DNA of 64,000 bases from Lacrimispora xylanolytica (GCF_026723765.1 NZ_CP113524.1:3705001-3769000), one strand, 5' to 3'; positions 7,956 through 17,508 are shown, numbered from the stretch's first letter. The notes: generated by a model not told the origin, from the sequence alone. Numbers and translations are program-made.

Positions 7956-10595
7956 TTATCTCCGCTTAACTATCTTTAATATTTCCATAATTGGAATAAT
8001 TGATACAGCAATTATAACAGCGGCGATATATTCTTTTAAAGAAATGAATTCAAAATGAAATGCTTCTCTTAAAAACGGTACATAAATTACGGCTGTGGTC
8101 AGTACAAATGATACGCACAGAGAACCTGTTAAGAAAACATTTCTTGTTTTCAGCTTAAATACGGATTCCGTTCTGGAGCGCATATTAAAGGAGTGGAACA
8201 TCTCAAGTAAGGAAAGGGCTAAGAATGCCATGGTCATACCGTCCTTGCTTTCTGCAACCTCCCATACTCCACTTTCCATATAGTGACCAACAAAATAAGC
8301 CAGTAAGGTAAGAAGAGCGATTACTACACCCTGGAATAAGGTCTCGCTTCCTACTCCATCAGAGAAGATACCATCTTTTGGATTTCTTGGTTCTCTCTTC
8401 ATGATGTCAGACTCTTCTGCCTCCATACCAAGTCCAATGGCCGGGAAACAGTCTGTAATTAAGTTGATCCAGAGTAAATGAACAGGCTTTAAGATTGTAA
8501 ATCCTAAAAGGCTTGCAATAAATACAGAAATAACCTCTGCTAAGTTTGAAGATAGCAGGAACTGAATGGCTTTTCTGATGTTGTCATAAATACGTCTTCC
8601 TTCGGCTACCGCTGATACGATAGTGGCAAAGTTATCATCAGCAAGTACCATATCAGCAACGTCTTTCGTTACATCGGTTCCAGTAATACCCATACCTACT
8701 CCAATGTCAGCTTCCTTAATGGAAGGAGCGTCATTGACACCGTCACCAGTCATGGCTGTAACCTTGGAAAGCTTTTTCCAGGTCTTAACGATACGAACCT
8801 TATGTTCCGGCTGAACTCTTGCATAAACAGAATAATTCTGAATGGTCTTTTCCAGTTCTTCATCAGAGATCTTAGATAATTCAGCGCCGGTAATGGCCAT
8901 TCTCTCATGATCCAGAATTCCAAGTTCCTTTGCAATGGCAACAGCAGTATCTCTGTGGTCACCAGTAATCATAATCGGGCGGATTCCAGCTGCCTGACAT
9001 TCTTTGATGGCGTCCTTAACCTCCGGACGTACTGGATCGATCATTCCGGAAAGTCCTAAATACACAAGGTTGCGTTCTAATATCTCAGGTTCTGTGGAAG
9101 CAGGCTGGCTCTCCCAGCTTCTCATGGCACCGCAAAGAACACGAAGTGCTTTATCTGCCATGGCTTTGTTTTCCTTTAGGATACTGTTGCGGATCTCATC
9201 CGTCATATCCACTTCCACTCCGCCGATAAATGCCTTGGTACAGCGTTTTAAAACTTCATCCGGTGCACCCTTTGTAAACTGGATAATGGTATTGTCCTCT
9301 TTTTTATGGATGGTGGACATCATCTTTCTCATAGAGTCGAAAGGAGCTTCGCCGATACGAACGAAGGTATTCTTCAGCTCACTTTTATCAAGTCCATGTT
9401 TATAGCCATCGTTGACAAGAGCACACTCTGTTGGCTCTCCCACTGCATCCTTACTTTCTGGATCTAACTCTGCATCAGAGCAGAGCGCCATGGCAGTCAT
9501 AAGCATGTTTTCATCATCTGCAGCATGCTGTACAACCGTCATCTTATTCTGAGTAAGGGTTCCTGTCTTATCGGAGCAGATAATCTGAGTACAGCCAAGA
9601 GTCTCTACTGCGGTCAGCCTTCTGATGATAGCCCGCTTTCTTGACATCTTTGTAACGCCGATTGACAAAAGAATGGTAACAACAGCTGCCAGTCCTTCAG
9701 GAATCGCGGCAACAGCAAGTGAAACTGCAATCATAAAGGTATCAATCAGTTCCCGTAAATGAATTCCTCTGCCGGAAAGTCCGATTCTGGTCAGATTAAC
9801 TGCAAACATCAGTCCACAGATAACAAGTACTAAAATAGAAAGAATTTTTGATAACTGGTTTAATTTGATCTGAAGAGGTGTCTCTTCATCTTTAGCCGAA
9901 TTTAATGCATGTGCGATGTGACCGATTTCGGTTTCCATACCGGTATGACATACAACAGCCTTTCCTCTTCCGTATACCACGGTGGAACCCGTATAGACCA
10001 TGTTCTTTCTGTCGCCAAGGGCAACCTCTCCAGAACCGTCTCCAATCACGGATTCAATCTTTGATACAGATAAGGATTCACCGGTAAGTGCAGCCTCTTC
10101 CACTTTTAAGCTGGCGCTTTCCAAAATTCTAGCATCTGCCGGAACAGAATCTCCTGCCTCTAATAAAATGATATCACCGGGAACCAGTTCCTCGGACTTA
10201 ACTACAAGAAGTCTGTCGTGACGGATTACCTTTGATGTGGCCGCTGCCATTTCCTGCAAGGATTCAATGGCTGATTCTGCCTTGGATTCCTGATATACAC
10301 CAAGTACCGCATTGATAATTACAACCAGTAAGATAATGATCGTATCGATCATACTTTCTCCCACATAAAGGGAGGTCGCTCCGGAAATGAAAGCTGCTGC
10401 AATCAGAATAATAGTCATGAAATTGGTAAGCTCTTTTAAGAACTTATGAATGAGACTCTCTTTCTTTCCTTCTGTTAACTTGTTCATTCCGTACTTCGAC
10501 TGTCTTTCCGCAATCTGGGCGTCTGAAAGCCCCTGATGTGATGTCTCTAGCTTTCCTAGCACATCTTCGGATTCCATTAAATATTCTTTCTGCAT
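7956..10595 (-). CDS. P-type Ca2+-transporting ATPase (P2A-like)
   Basis: An 879-residue cation pump in the plasma membrane. The N-terminal cation-ATPase segment (LETSHQGLSDAQIAERQSKYG) is followed by helices M1-M2, the actuator with LTGES, M4 with IPEGLA, the phosphorylation site CSDKTGTLTQNK, the nucleotide-binding part with KGAPDEVL, the hinge MTGDGVNDAPS, and six C-terminal helices. The IPEGLA motif and length match SERCA/PMR1-like calcium pumps. It sits between the citrate genes and their likely regulators but has its own promoter. Since CitM-type carriers import divalent metal with citrate, a role in expelling co-imported Ca2+ is an attractive inference. Confidence 0.9.
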   Translation of the reverse strand: MQKEYLMESEDVLGKLETSHQGLSDAQIAERQSKYGMNKLTEGKKESLIHKFLKELTNFMTIILIAAAFISGATSLYVGESMIDTIIILLVVIINAVLGVYQESKAESAIESLQEMAAATSKVIRHDRLLVVKSEELVPGDIILLEAGDSVPADARILESASLKVEEAALTGESLSVSKIESVIGDGSGEVALGDRKNMVYTGSTVVYGRGKAVVCHTGMETEIGHIAHALNSAKDEETPLQIKLNQLSKILSILVLVICGLMFAVNLTRIGLSGRGIHLRELIDTFMIAVSLAVAAIPEGLAAVVTILLSIGVTKMSRKRAIIRRLTAVETLGCTQIICSDKTGTLTQNKMTVVQHAADDENMLMTAMALCSDAELDPESKDAVGEPTECALVNDGYKHGLDKSELKNTFVRIGEAPFDSMRKMMSTIHKKEDNTIIQFTKGAPDEVLKRCTKAFIGGVEVDMTDEIRNSILKENKAMADKALRVLCGAMRSWESQPASTEPEILERNLVYLGLSGMIDPVRPEVKDAIKECQAAGIRPIMITGDHRDTAVAIAKELGILDHERMAITGAELSKISDEELEKTIQNYSVYARVQPEHKVRIVKTWKKLSKVTAMTGDGVNDAPSIKEADIGVGMGITGTDVTKDVADMVLADDNFATIVSAVAEGRRIYDNIRKAIQFLLSSNLAEVISVFIASLLGFTILKPVHLLWINLITDCFPAIGLGMEAEESDIMKREPRNPKDGIFSDGVGSETLFQGVVIALLTLLAYFVGHYMESGVWEVAESKDGMTMAFLALSLLEMFHSFNMRSRTESVFKLKTRNVFLTGSLCVSFVLTTAVIYVPFLREAFHFEFISLKEYIAAVIIAVSIIPIMEILKIVKRR

Positions 10596-10648
10596 TTCTT
10601 TCTCCTATAAGAACTATTTTTGAATTAATGCTAATCCGGCTTTCTTTC

Positions 10649-10680
10649 CCGAAGCATTATCTTTTAGAAAAATGCTTCGG
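10649..10680 (-). promoter_or_regulatory. Stem-loop in leader of Ca2+-ATPase gene
   Basis: Perfect 10-bp inverted repeat CCGAAGCATT / AATGCTTCGG with a 12-base loop, about 20-40 bases downstream of the predicted start of transcription. No T-run follows on the minus strand, so it is not an intrinsic terminator; it could stabilise the mRNA or bind a protein. Confidence 0.5.
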
Positions 10681-10696
10681 TTGATAGGCCTCTTTT

Positions 10697-10726
10697 ACTA
10701 TAACTTGTACCATTGGTTTCTGTCAA
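10697..10726 (-). promoter_or_regulatory. Sigma-A promoter of the Ca2+-ATPase gene
   Basis: On the minus strand TTGACA (10726-10721), 18 bases, TATAGT (10702-10697). The -35 is consensus, implying expression independent of the citrate regulators. Confidence 0.65.
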
Positions 10727-10795
10727 TAAATACCAAGTAATCCAGAAAATTTTTGTAAGAATTGCATCTTGCTTTTGTATTTTTTTCAAATCATT

Positions 10796-13003
10796 CTACA
10801 TTTTTTCTATACAGTTTTTGACTGCTTTTAAAATTGCCGAGTCAGAAACCGGTTTATCGATATAATCGTCAATGATTTTTCGCCGCTTGGCTTCCACAAT
10901 TTCCTTAGTCACCCGGTCCGCCATGATAATACGAATCAGTCCTGGGTAGGTTCCTTTTAAGGACATACAGAAATTAGCACCGCTCTTTCCTTCCACATAC
11001 TGTTCACTGATGACAGCGTCCACCTCCTGCTCCTTTAAAGTTTTCCTGGCTTCTTCAAAATTCATACATGAGATGATGGTCACTTTTAGCTTGCTGAAGT
11101 TTTTCTCCAGAAGTTTCAGTACTTTTGGATTGTCATCAATAATAAGCAGCCTTAAATCTCCGTCCCGGTCTCCTTCTACAGTCGGATTCCCTTCGTGTTC
11201 CTTTTGTTCATTGACTGGTAAAAAGATATGGAATATACTTCCTACTCCAACGCTGCTCTCTGCGAAGATATGGCCCTTATGTGAATGAATGATCTGTTCT
11301 ACTAATGATAAGCCAAGTCCTGTTCCTACTCCGTTTTTCTTGGTGGTAAAGAAAGGATCAAAGATCTGCTTTAATGTCTCCTCACTCATTCCTTCCCCAT
11401 TGTCAAAAACACTGATGCGGATATAGGAATCCCATTCCCCTGATACAGAGGACTGTTTATACTGTTCTAATTCATAAGGCATTACAACCTGGGATTTAAT
11501 GAAAATCTTACCTTCCTTATGGCCGATGGCATGGATGGCATTCACACAGATATTTAAAATCACCTGATTAATCTGTGTTTCATTTCCAAGGAAGCACTCC
11601 TCGTCAAGCTTGATATCTTCTTCTACCTTTACATTGGGCGGACAGACAGAGGTCACCATCTTGGCGGCTCTGCGGAGAACCTTGCCTGCATTTACAGTTT
11701 TGTATGCCGTCTCCATATTTTTTCTGCTGAGAGAAGATATCTGTTGTATAATTTCTTTCGCCTTTGATGATGCCTCATATATTTCCATGGCATTCTCATA
11801 GCCATCAGAGGTTTCATCAAGCTCCAGCATCAAAAGCTCTGCATATCCCATGATGGGTGTCAAAAGATTGTTAAATTCATGAGCGATTCCTCCAGTCATA
11901 GTTCCCATGATCTGCAGCCTTTGCTGGTGTGCAATGGTCTCCTCGCTTTGATGCATTTCTTCCAATATGTTATTAAGCTCCAGCAGATAGGTAATTTCTT
12001 CCCGGTCCTTTCTCTTTTGAAGCCATAAAGCACCAATGTAAAACACCATCCCAAGAACCACGGCCACAATGCCAACCGATACAAGTCCCAGCTTGAAAAA
12101 TCCAGCGGCCACAGGGATATAAATATCATCATAATCAATGACCGCACTCATGACCAGAAATCCCTTTCCAATATAAACGGGACAGAATGCACTGATTTTT
12201 TTGACCTCCGGAACGCCAGGGTCTGCCCACCAGTAAGAATAATATTCCGCGACTCCAGTCTCTCCCCGGTTCTGCCTGTCTATCATCTGTTCCAGACTGG
12301 TTAAATCTGCTTCGGGGAACATGACCTTTCTGCCGGATATTACATTAATCCCCCATTGGCTTCTCTGAGGGTGTGTCAGTATTGTGCCCTGGGAATCCTT
12401 AATCAGCACATATCCATTGGTGCCAAGGCGTATATTAGATACCAGGGTATCGTTGTAGCTTTTGGTGTTAATTAAAATAGATACGGATTTCCCATCCTCA
12501 ATTTCCTTTTTCACCACCAGATAGATCTCTCCGTTTTTCAGCCTGCACTGCCGAAAGCTGGTGTCCTCATCAATCTCTGTTACGGAATACGTATCCACGA
12601 TACCAAAGCCGTGAATACTTTTTAAGAGATTGCCGTCCTTATCTTCTAAAATAGCATCATAGACATAGCGGGTATGATAATTGACATACTCCTCCAGAAC
12701 AGACCAGGTTTTTTCCCCTGTTTTTTTGTATTTTTCTTCCTCCATGGCACAAAGCGAATTGACATCAGCCTGATATCCCTCAATAAATGCTCTTAAATTA
12801 TCTCCCATGCTCTGGGTGGTTAAAAGCATCTGCTTTTTCTGATTGTCAATAATTGCCTCTTTGTATTCTTTCCATATGCTGAACACCAGGCAGGAAAAGA
12901 TACCGAGCACAATAATCATAGCCAAAGACATGATAAATGCTCTTCTTTTTTTAATTTCCATTAAAATGTTCATCAATATTCCCTTCGTTTGTCTTTTCGT
13001 CAT
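10796..13003 (-). CDS. Cache-domain hybrid sensor kinase with degenerate receiver
   Basis: A 735-residue membrane kinase. Helix 1 (about 23-45) and helix 2 (about 308-332) flank an extracellular double-Cache-like domain suited to small ligands such as carboxylates. Then come a coiled linker, HisKA with GGIAHEFNNLLTPIMGYAELL, HATPase with NICVNAIHAIG, DNGEGMS and GVGTGLGLSLV, and a C-terminal receiver. In the receiver the acidic pair (IIDDN) and Lys (DKP) are kept, but the phospho-acceptor position reads Glu667 (AVISEQ). The start at 13003 has GGAG eight bases upstream; ATG at 12973 is an alternative. It is divergent from an OmpR-type regulator and lies in the citrate region, so citrate sensing is likely but inferred. 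Confidence 0.85.
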   Translation of the reverse strand: MTKRQTKGILMNILMEIKKRRAFIMSLAMIIVLGIFSCLVFSIWKEYKEAIIDNQKKQMLLTTQSMGDNLRAFIEGYQADVNSLCAMEEEKYKKTGEKTWSVLEEYVNYHTRYVYDAILEDKDGNLLKSIHGFGIVDTYSVTEIDEDTSFRQCRLKNGEIYLVVKKEIEDGKSVSILINTKSYNDTLVSNIRLGTNGYVLIKDSQGTILTHPQRSQWGINVISGRKVMFPEADLTSLEQMIDRQNRGETGVAEYYSYWWADPGVPEVKKISAFCPVYIGKGFLVMSAVIDYDDIYIPVAAGFFKLGLVSVGIVAVVLGMVFYIGALWLQKRKDREEITYLLELNNILEEMHQSEETIAHQQRLQIMGTMTGGIAHEFNNLLTPIMGYAELLMLELDETSDGYENAMEIYEASSKAKEIIQQISSLSRKNMETAYKTVNAGKVLRRAAKMVTSVCPPNVKVEEDIKLDEECFLGNETQINQVILNICVNAIHAIGHKEGKIFIKSQVVMPYELEQYKQSSVSGEWDSYIRISVFDNGEGMSEETLKQIFDPFFTTKKNGVGTGLGLSLVEQIIHSHKGHIFAESSVGVGSIFHIFLPVNEQKEHEGNPTVEGDRDGDLRLLIIDDNPKVLKLLEKNFSKLKVTIISCMNFEEARKTLKEQEVDAVISEQYVEGKSGANFCMSLKGTYPGLIRIIMADRVTKEIVEAKRRKIIDDYIDKPVSDSAILKAVKNCIEKM

Positions 13004-13031
13004 TGACTTGTCTCCAGGTTAATACTATAAT
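13003..13031 (+). promoter_or_regulatory. Sigma-A promoter of the OmpR-type regulator
   Basis: TTGACT at 13003-13008 and TATAAT at 13026-13031, spaced by 17 bases. The -35 box begins on the last base of the divergent kinase's start codon, so the two genes share an 83-base control region. Confidence 0.7.
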
Positions 13032-13086
13032 ATTTTTAGAGTAATTTCGATATATTTCTACAAAAATTTTAATTTTGGGGGAATCT

Positions 13087-13773
13087 ATGTCTGATAAAGT
13101 ATTAATAGTGGATGATGATCCGGCAGTTTATAAGCTGCTGGAAAAAGTCATGCACAGCAATGATCTAGAAACCACTGTTGCAGACAGCGGCCTCGCTGCT
13201 TTAAATTTGTTAAAAAACCATTCCTACGATATCATTCTTATGGATGTTATGCTGGGGGACATGGAAGGCTTTGAGGTCATAAAGAGAATTCGCAGCCAGG
13301 GCGACCAGACCCCTGTTATGATCGTAAGCGGGAGAAACGAAGATTACGACTCCCTCTATGGACTTTCACTGGGTGCTGACGATTATATTACAAAGCCATT
13401 TCGCCCATTGGTTCTTGGTGCTAAGGTTAAGGCATTGATACGCCGTAACAAAAACCAGATTTTAGACAGCTCAGAGCTGATTGAATGCGGCCCCTTCTCT
13501 TACAACACTTCCACCATGCGATTTTATAAAAATGGCGAAGAAATTGTACTTTCCTCCAAGGAAAGCAGTTTGATGCTTTTATTTATCAAACGTCCCAATC
13601 AGGTTTTTACCAAGGATATGATTTACGAGCATGTATGGGGAAACAGCATTGCCATAGACGATAACGCCATTATGGTATATATCAACCGTCTGCGCAGTAA
13701 AATCGAAAAAGACCGGCAAAAGCCGGCCCATATCGTAACAGTCAGAGGTCTAGGATACCGGTTTATCCCATAG
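13087..13773 (+). CDS. OmpR/PhoB-family response regulator
   Basis: A 228-residue regulator: receiver at 1-115 with DDD acidic cluster, phospho-acceptor Asp in IILMDVMLGDMEG, and Lys in DDYITKPF; a winged-helix DNA-binding domain at 130-228 with KESSLMLLFIKRPNQVFTKD and VYINRLRSKIEKD. The ATG at 13087 follows GGGGGA by four bases; an earlier TTG at 13075 overlaps that site and is unlikely. It is divergent from the Cache kinase and convergent with citG, overlapping it by 11 bases. It is the best candidate for binding the tandem elements before citM and citD. Confidence 0.9.
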   Translation: MSDKVLIVDDDPAVYKLLEKVMHSNDLETTVADSGLAALNLLKNHSYDIILMDVMLGDMEGFEVIKRIRSQGDQTPVMIVSGRNEDYDSLYGLSLGADDYITKPFRPLVLGAKVKALIRRNKNQILDSSELIECGPFSYNTSTMRFYKNGEEIVLSSKESSLMLLFIKRPNQVFTKDMIYEHVWGNSIAIDDNAIMVYINRLRSKIEKDRQKPAHIVTVRGLGYRFIP

Positions 13774-14704
13774 GCCTCTGGCCTTTTTTTATGTCAAACT
13801 CGTTAACTTCCGAGAATTCCTTTGATCCGTCCCACAACAGATCTGCCAGAAATATGGTGACAGCCAGAAGATCCGCACAGCCTCCTGCACTGATATTTCT
13901 ATCTATAAAATCCTTATCCATACGTTTCAGGATAGATACAGCCTCTTCCTGATATGCCCCTCCAGAAGAAAGAAATTCCTTTGCCAATCCCTTGACCTCA
14001 TGTAATGCCTCCAGGTTATGCCTGGCGATGATATTAGAATCATCCACCTGACTCATCAGAGCAAACAAGGTCTGTAGCTTAACAAGATTAAAATCTCTGC
14101 CTTCCGAAATTCCCTTTGCCATTACAGGCAGGGAAATGGTCCGTATGGACTGGTAGCCGCTTATGGCTTCTCCTCTGGCACCCATGGTGCCGTATTTTTG
14201 CAGATTTTTCTCTCCATTGCTGGTGAAGTCACGCATCCCATGAACTTCTTTTAATAAGGTATCCCGTACCATAGCCTGCTCCATTTCCATCAGAGAGTAT
14301 AGGGTTACGGTATCATCCCTCTCAATGCAAGCCCCCACAGCCGCACTGAGTATTCCCATATTAAAAATAAGCCCTTTGTGAGTATTCACTCCAGCAGTTG
14401 CATGGTACATAGCCTTTTCTGCATCAATGCCCAACCTTCTAATATTAGAAAATATCTCGAAAGGACTGTCCTTATGCTTTATGCCTTCCTGTGCCATGGC
14501 TGCAAAATACGGCTTAAGAGCGTCCGCACTCCGCTCAAAGGTGGATACATCCATATCCTTATGAGCGCCATTGGAGTATAAATCCACCAGACCCGGCTTG
14601 GGGGAGGTATATACCTCCTCCAATAGAGCCCGGTATGCCATATCTCCGATTCTTTCGGCAATTTTATCGTTTTTATCCATATCTGTCTCGGAGAAGAGCT
14701 GCAT
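13763..14704 (-). CDS. citG: Triphosphoribosyl-dephospho-CoA synthase
   Basis: CitG makes 2'-(5''-triphosphoribosyl)-3'-dephospho-CoA from ATP and dephospho-CoA, the precursor of the citrate lyase prosthetic group. The 313-residue protein shows the family motifs SPKPGLVDLYSNGAHKDM and HKGLIFNMGILSAAVG (GxNTHKG box at 145-160). The start at 14704, four bases past the citF stop with AGAGG eight bases upstream, is preferred over an in-frame extension into citF. It is the last gene of citDEFG and is encoded apart from citX rather than fused to it. Its 3' end overlaps the convergent regulator. Confidence 0.88.
   Translation of the reverse strand: MQLFSETDMDKNDKIAERIGDMAYRALLEEVYTSPKPGLVDLYSNGAHKDMDVSTFERSADALKPYFAAMAQEGIKHKDSPFEIFSNIRRLGIDAEKAMYHATAGVNTHKGLIFNMGILSAAVGACIERDDTVTLYSLMEMEQAMVRDTLLKEVHGMRDFTSNGEKNLQKYGTMGARGEAISGYQSIRTISLPVMAKGISEGRDFNLVKLQTLFALMSQVDDSNIIARHNLEALHEVKGLAKEFLSSGGAYQEEAVSILKRMDKDFIDRNISAGGCADLLAVTIFLADLLWDGSKEFSEVNEFDIKKGQRPMG
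13772..13790 (+). terminator. Short terminator of the OmpR-type regulator gene
   Basis: AGGCC-TCT-GGCCT followed by seven T, starting inside the stop codon. The five-bp GC-rich stem is small but the T-run is clear. It lies inside the citG 3' end. Confidence 0.5.
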
Positions 14705-14708
14705 ATTT

Positions 14709-16271
14709 TTATTCCTCTGAAAACTCAAACTTCTTAATCTTACGCACAACATCCATAACGGTACCGTCACGGCTTTCAATGATTCCAACAATCTTGTCAT
14801 CAAACTGAACGCGCTCTGGCTCTCCAACGATAGAGTAAGCAATGTCTCTCAGCTCTTCAATGGTCTTAAATGGAAGATCAACATCTTTCATGCATTCGAT
14901 TAAATCCTGTCTTTTCGGGTTGATTGCAATTCCATAATCAGTAACAACTACGTCAATGGATTCACCAGGTGTTGTTACAGTTGTTACGTCGGTACAGATT
15001 GCAGGAATTCTTCCCTGAATCAGCGGAGAAATAACGATAGTACATTTTGCTCCTGCTGCTGTATCCGGATGTCCGCCCTGAGCGCCGGTAACGATACCGT
15101 CAGAACCTACAACTACGTTACAGTTAAAGTTAACATCTACTTCTAAAGCTGCAAGGATAACAAAATCCAGCTTGTTAACGACAGCACCCTTGTTGAAAGG
15201 ATCTGCGTACTCGCCTGCACTGATACGGAAGTGCTTCGTATTAATTACGGATTCAACCGCACTTAAATCGAAGTCCTGAGTATCTAAAAGTGCATCAACC
15301 TGGCCATTCTCTAAAAGATCACACATAGGCTTTGTAAGACCACCCACGCCGAAACGCATACGGATATTTCTTTCCTTCATGATCTTAGCCAGGGATACGG
15401 TAGATGCGATAGAAGCACCACCGACACCGGTCTGATAAGAGAATCCATCTTTAAAGTAAGGTGTATTCACTACAAATTCAGTACAGTAATCAGCCATCAT
15501 AAGCTTACGCATATCACTGGTTGGTTTCGCCGCTCCTGTTGCAATCTTATCTGGATTACCGATTTCATCTACAACTACTACATAATCCACTTTTGTCATG
15601 GAGATATGAGCCGGGAAGTTAGGGAACGGAACGAGACAGTCTGTAATAGCGACTACCTTATCTGCATGATCTGCATCGACCATGGAATAGGAAAGAACAC
15701 CACAGTTAGACTTTCCGCCGATACCACGGCAGTTGCCGTAATCATCACAGGTAGGAGCTCCGATAAATGCAACGTCAATTCTTACTTCGCCAGATTCGAT
15801 AGCACGAACTCTGCCGCCGTGAGAACGCATGATTGCAAGTCCCTGTAATTTGCCTTCAGAAATAGCCTGACCGATCTTACCTCTAACACCAGAAGACTGA
15901 ATGTTTGTTATAGTACCATCTTCGATTAAAGGTAATAAAGGATCGTGAGCCTTACCAAGAGAGCTTGCACAGATGGTAATATTTTTAATTCCCATCTTAT
16001 GAACCTGCTCCATAACCATGTTTACGATATAGTCGCCTTCTCTGAAGTGGTGATGGAAACCAAATGTCATACCATCTTTGATATTACACTTTTCCAGCAC
16101 TTCACGAATGCTGTTTACCATCTTGCTTCCTTCGTTATTGATTACACATTTGGTAACCGGACCGTCTTTTTTATATTCATATCCATCAAAATGATGGTTT
16201 CCCATGAAGGGTTGTTTGCCTGTCAATTCTAAGATTTCTTCTGGAATATCTCTGCCTACTGCATTAATCAT
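14709..16271 (-). CDS. citF: Citrate lyase alpha subunit (citrate:acetyl-ACP transferase)
   Basis: The alpha subunit exchanges the acetyl group on the ACP for citrate, giving citryl-ACP and acetate. The 520-residue protein has the CitF/CoA-transferase features: KDGMTFGFHHHFREGD near the N-terminus, GAPTCDDYGNCRG, and the late GGHPDTAAGAKCTIVI and EVDVNFNCNVVVGSDG segments. The start at 16271 (MINAVGRDIPEE) has AAGGAG nine bases upstream, and begins just before the citE stop. It works in the complex with CitD and CitE in the cytoplasm. Confidence 0.95.
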   Translation of the reverse strand: MINAVGRDIPEEILELTGKQPFMGNHHFDGYEYKKDGPVTKCVINNEGSKMVNSIREVLEKCNIKDGMTFGFHHHFREGDYIVNMVMEQVHKMGIKNITICASSLGKAHDPLLPLIEDGTITNIQSSGVRGKIGQAISEGKLQGLAIMRSHGGRVRAIESGEVRIDVAFIGAPTCDDYGNCRGIGGKSNCGVLSYSMVDADHADKVVAITDCLVPFPNFPAHISMTKVDYVVVVDEIGNPDKIATGAAKPTSDMRKLMMADYCTEFVVNTPYFKDGFSYQTGVGGASIASTVSLAKIMKERNIRMRFGVGGLTKPMCDLLENGQVDALLDTQDFDLSAVESVINTKHFRISAGEYADPFNKGAVVNKLDFVILAALEVDVNFNCNVVVGSDGIVTGAQGGHPDTAAGAKCTIVISPLIQGRIPAICTDVTTVTTPGESIDVVVTDYGIAINPKRQDLIECMKDVDLPFKTIEELRDIAYSIVGEPERVQFDDKIVGIIESRDGTVMDVVRKIKKFEFSEE

Positions 16272-16272
16272 C

Positions 16273-17172
16273 TTATAAATCTCCTTTATACACACCGGAG
16301 GCCTTGGCCAGATCTATGGTTCTCTTAGCTCCGTCATAGAACGCAATGTCAATCATCTTTCCATCAACGGTAAATACTCCAATGCCCAATTCCTTTTTCT
16401 CATCGATCTCTTTTACAACTTTCTCTGCAAAAATGATATCCTTCTGGGTTGGGGTATAAATCTCATGTACTACCGGAATCTGACGTGGGTTAACGATGGA
16501 TTTACCATCAAAGCCCATCAGATGAATGGTCTCAACTTCTTTACGGAATCCTTCCATATCATCAAGGTTGGTGAATACTGTATCGAAACACTGAACCTTT
16601 GCTGCTCTGGCTGCAATGATCATGTTCTGTCTTGCACCCATTAACTCTACGCCGGTTCCTGTAATACGTGTCTGTAAGTCTTTGGTGTAATCTCCACCGG
16701 ACAAAGCAATACCGAAAAGTCTGTCAGATGCTTCGCAGACATCAAGAGCTTTCATAACACCTCTGGCAGATTCGATGGCTGCCATAATAAGGGTTCTTCC
16801 TTCCGGAATGTTAAAGTCTTTTTCTGCCTGAAGGATCTCTGCCTCAACGGCACGAACATCTTCTGGTGTCTCTGTCTTAGGAATACGGATCGCGTCACAG
16901 CCGCCTGCTACTGCACAACGGATATCTTCTTTCCAATAAGGGGTATCAAGGCCATTGATTCGAACGACACGCTCGCAGCCTCTGTAGTCAATTTCCTTTA
17001 ACGCATGGTATAAGGAGAATCTGGCTACATCTTTCTGATTCTCTGCAACTGCATCCTCTAAATCAAGCATGATGGAGTCCGGTTTATAAATATACGGATC
17101 CTTTACAAGACCTGGTTTCTGGGCATTTAAAAACATCATGCTTCTTCTAAGCCGTTTTTTATTCGGATTCAT
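16273..17172 (-). CDS. citE: Citrate lyase beta subunit (citryl-ACP lyase)
   Basis: CitE cleaves citryl-ACP into oxaloacetate and acetyl-ACP. The 299-residue TIM-barrel protein has the HpcH/HpaI family signs: RSMMFLNAQKPG, DSIMLDLEDAV with catalytic acidic residues, VRINGLDTPYW, IAAIESARGV, and GFDGKSIVNPRQI. The start ATG at 17172 shares one base with the citD stop (TAATG), so translation is coupled. Product oxaloacetate would feed the OadB-containing decarboxylase. Confidence 0.95.
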   Translation of the reverse strand: MNPNKKRLRRSMMFLNAQKPGLVKDPYIYKPDSIMLDLEDAVAENQKDVARFSLYHALKEIDYRGCERVVRINGLDTPYWKEDIRCAVAGGCDAIRIPKTETPEDVRAVEAEILQAEKDFNIPEGRTLIMAAIESARGVMKALDVCEASDRLFGIALSGGDYTKDLQTRITGTGVELMGARQNMIIAARAAKVQCFDTVFTNLDDMEGFRKEVETIHLMGFDGKSIVNPRQIPVVHEIYTPTQKDIIFAEKVVKEIDEKKELGIGVFTVDGKMIDIAFYDGAKRTIDLAKASGVYKGDL

Positions 17173-17471
17173 TACTTTCCTGCGCCTCCCCAAAGATTAT
17201 TCTCAAAATGGTCTGTGGCACGGCTTACCGCACCTTCCACTCGTGCCTTAATGGTACAATCCAGGGCTCCTTTGTCAACAATGGCAATTTTTATATTGTT
17301 AATTCCCATATTGTTAAGAGTCTCCATAACCACTTTACGGATCTGGTTCCCGTACTGGTTAATAACTGCGCTTTCAAGCGCAAAATCGATTTTACCATCG
17401 CCCGGCTCTACGGTTACCTGACAGTCGCTGGATTCTAATGTTCCTGCCAAAGCTGGTTTTGTTATCTCCAT
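17172..17471 (-). CDS. citD: Citrate lyase acyl carrier protein (gamma subunit)
   Basis: A 99-residue acyl carrier protein holding the phosphoribosyl-dephospho-CoA arm of citrate lyase. The attachment Ser is Ser14 in GTLESSD, the usual position for CitD. RRS is GGGAGG before the ATG. It is the first gene of the citDEFG operon; the ligase gene citC that often precedes it is not found within the window. Confidence 0.94.
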   Translation of the reverse strand: MEITKPALAGTLESSDCQVTVEPGDGKIDFALESAVINQYGNQIRKVVMETLNNMGINNIKIAIVDKGALDCTIKARVEGAVSRATDHFENNLWGGAGK

Positions 17472-17508
17472 TTTGCTTAAAGCCTCCCTTTTATTTTCGT
17501 ATGATTTT

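Noticed and set aside
13700-13735. GCCGGCTTTTGCCGG-like inverted repeat in the OmpR regulator gene
   Set aside because: Inside the coding DNA-binding domain and without T-run; ordinary codon content.
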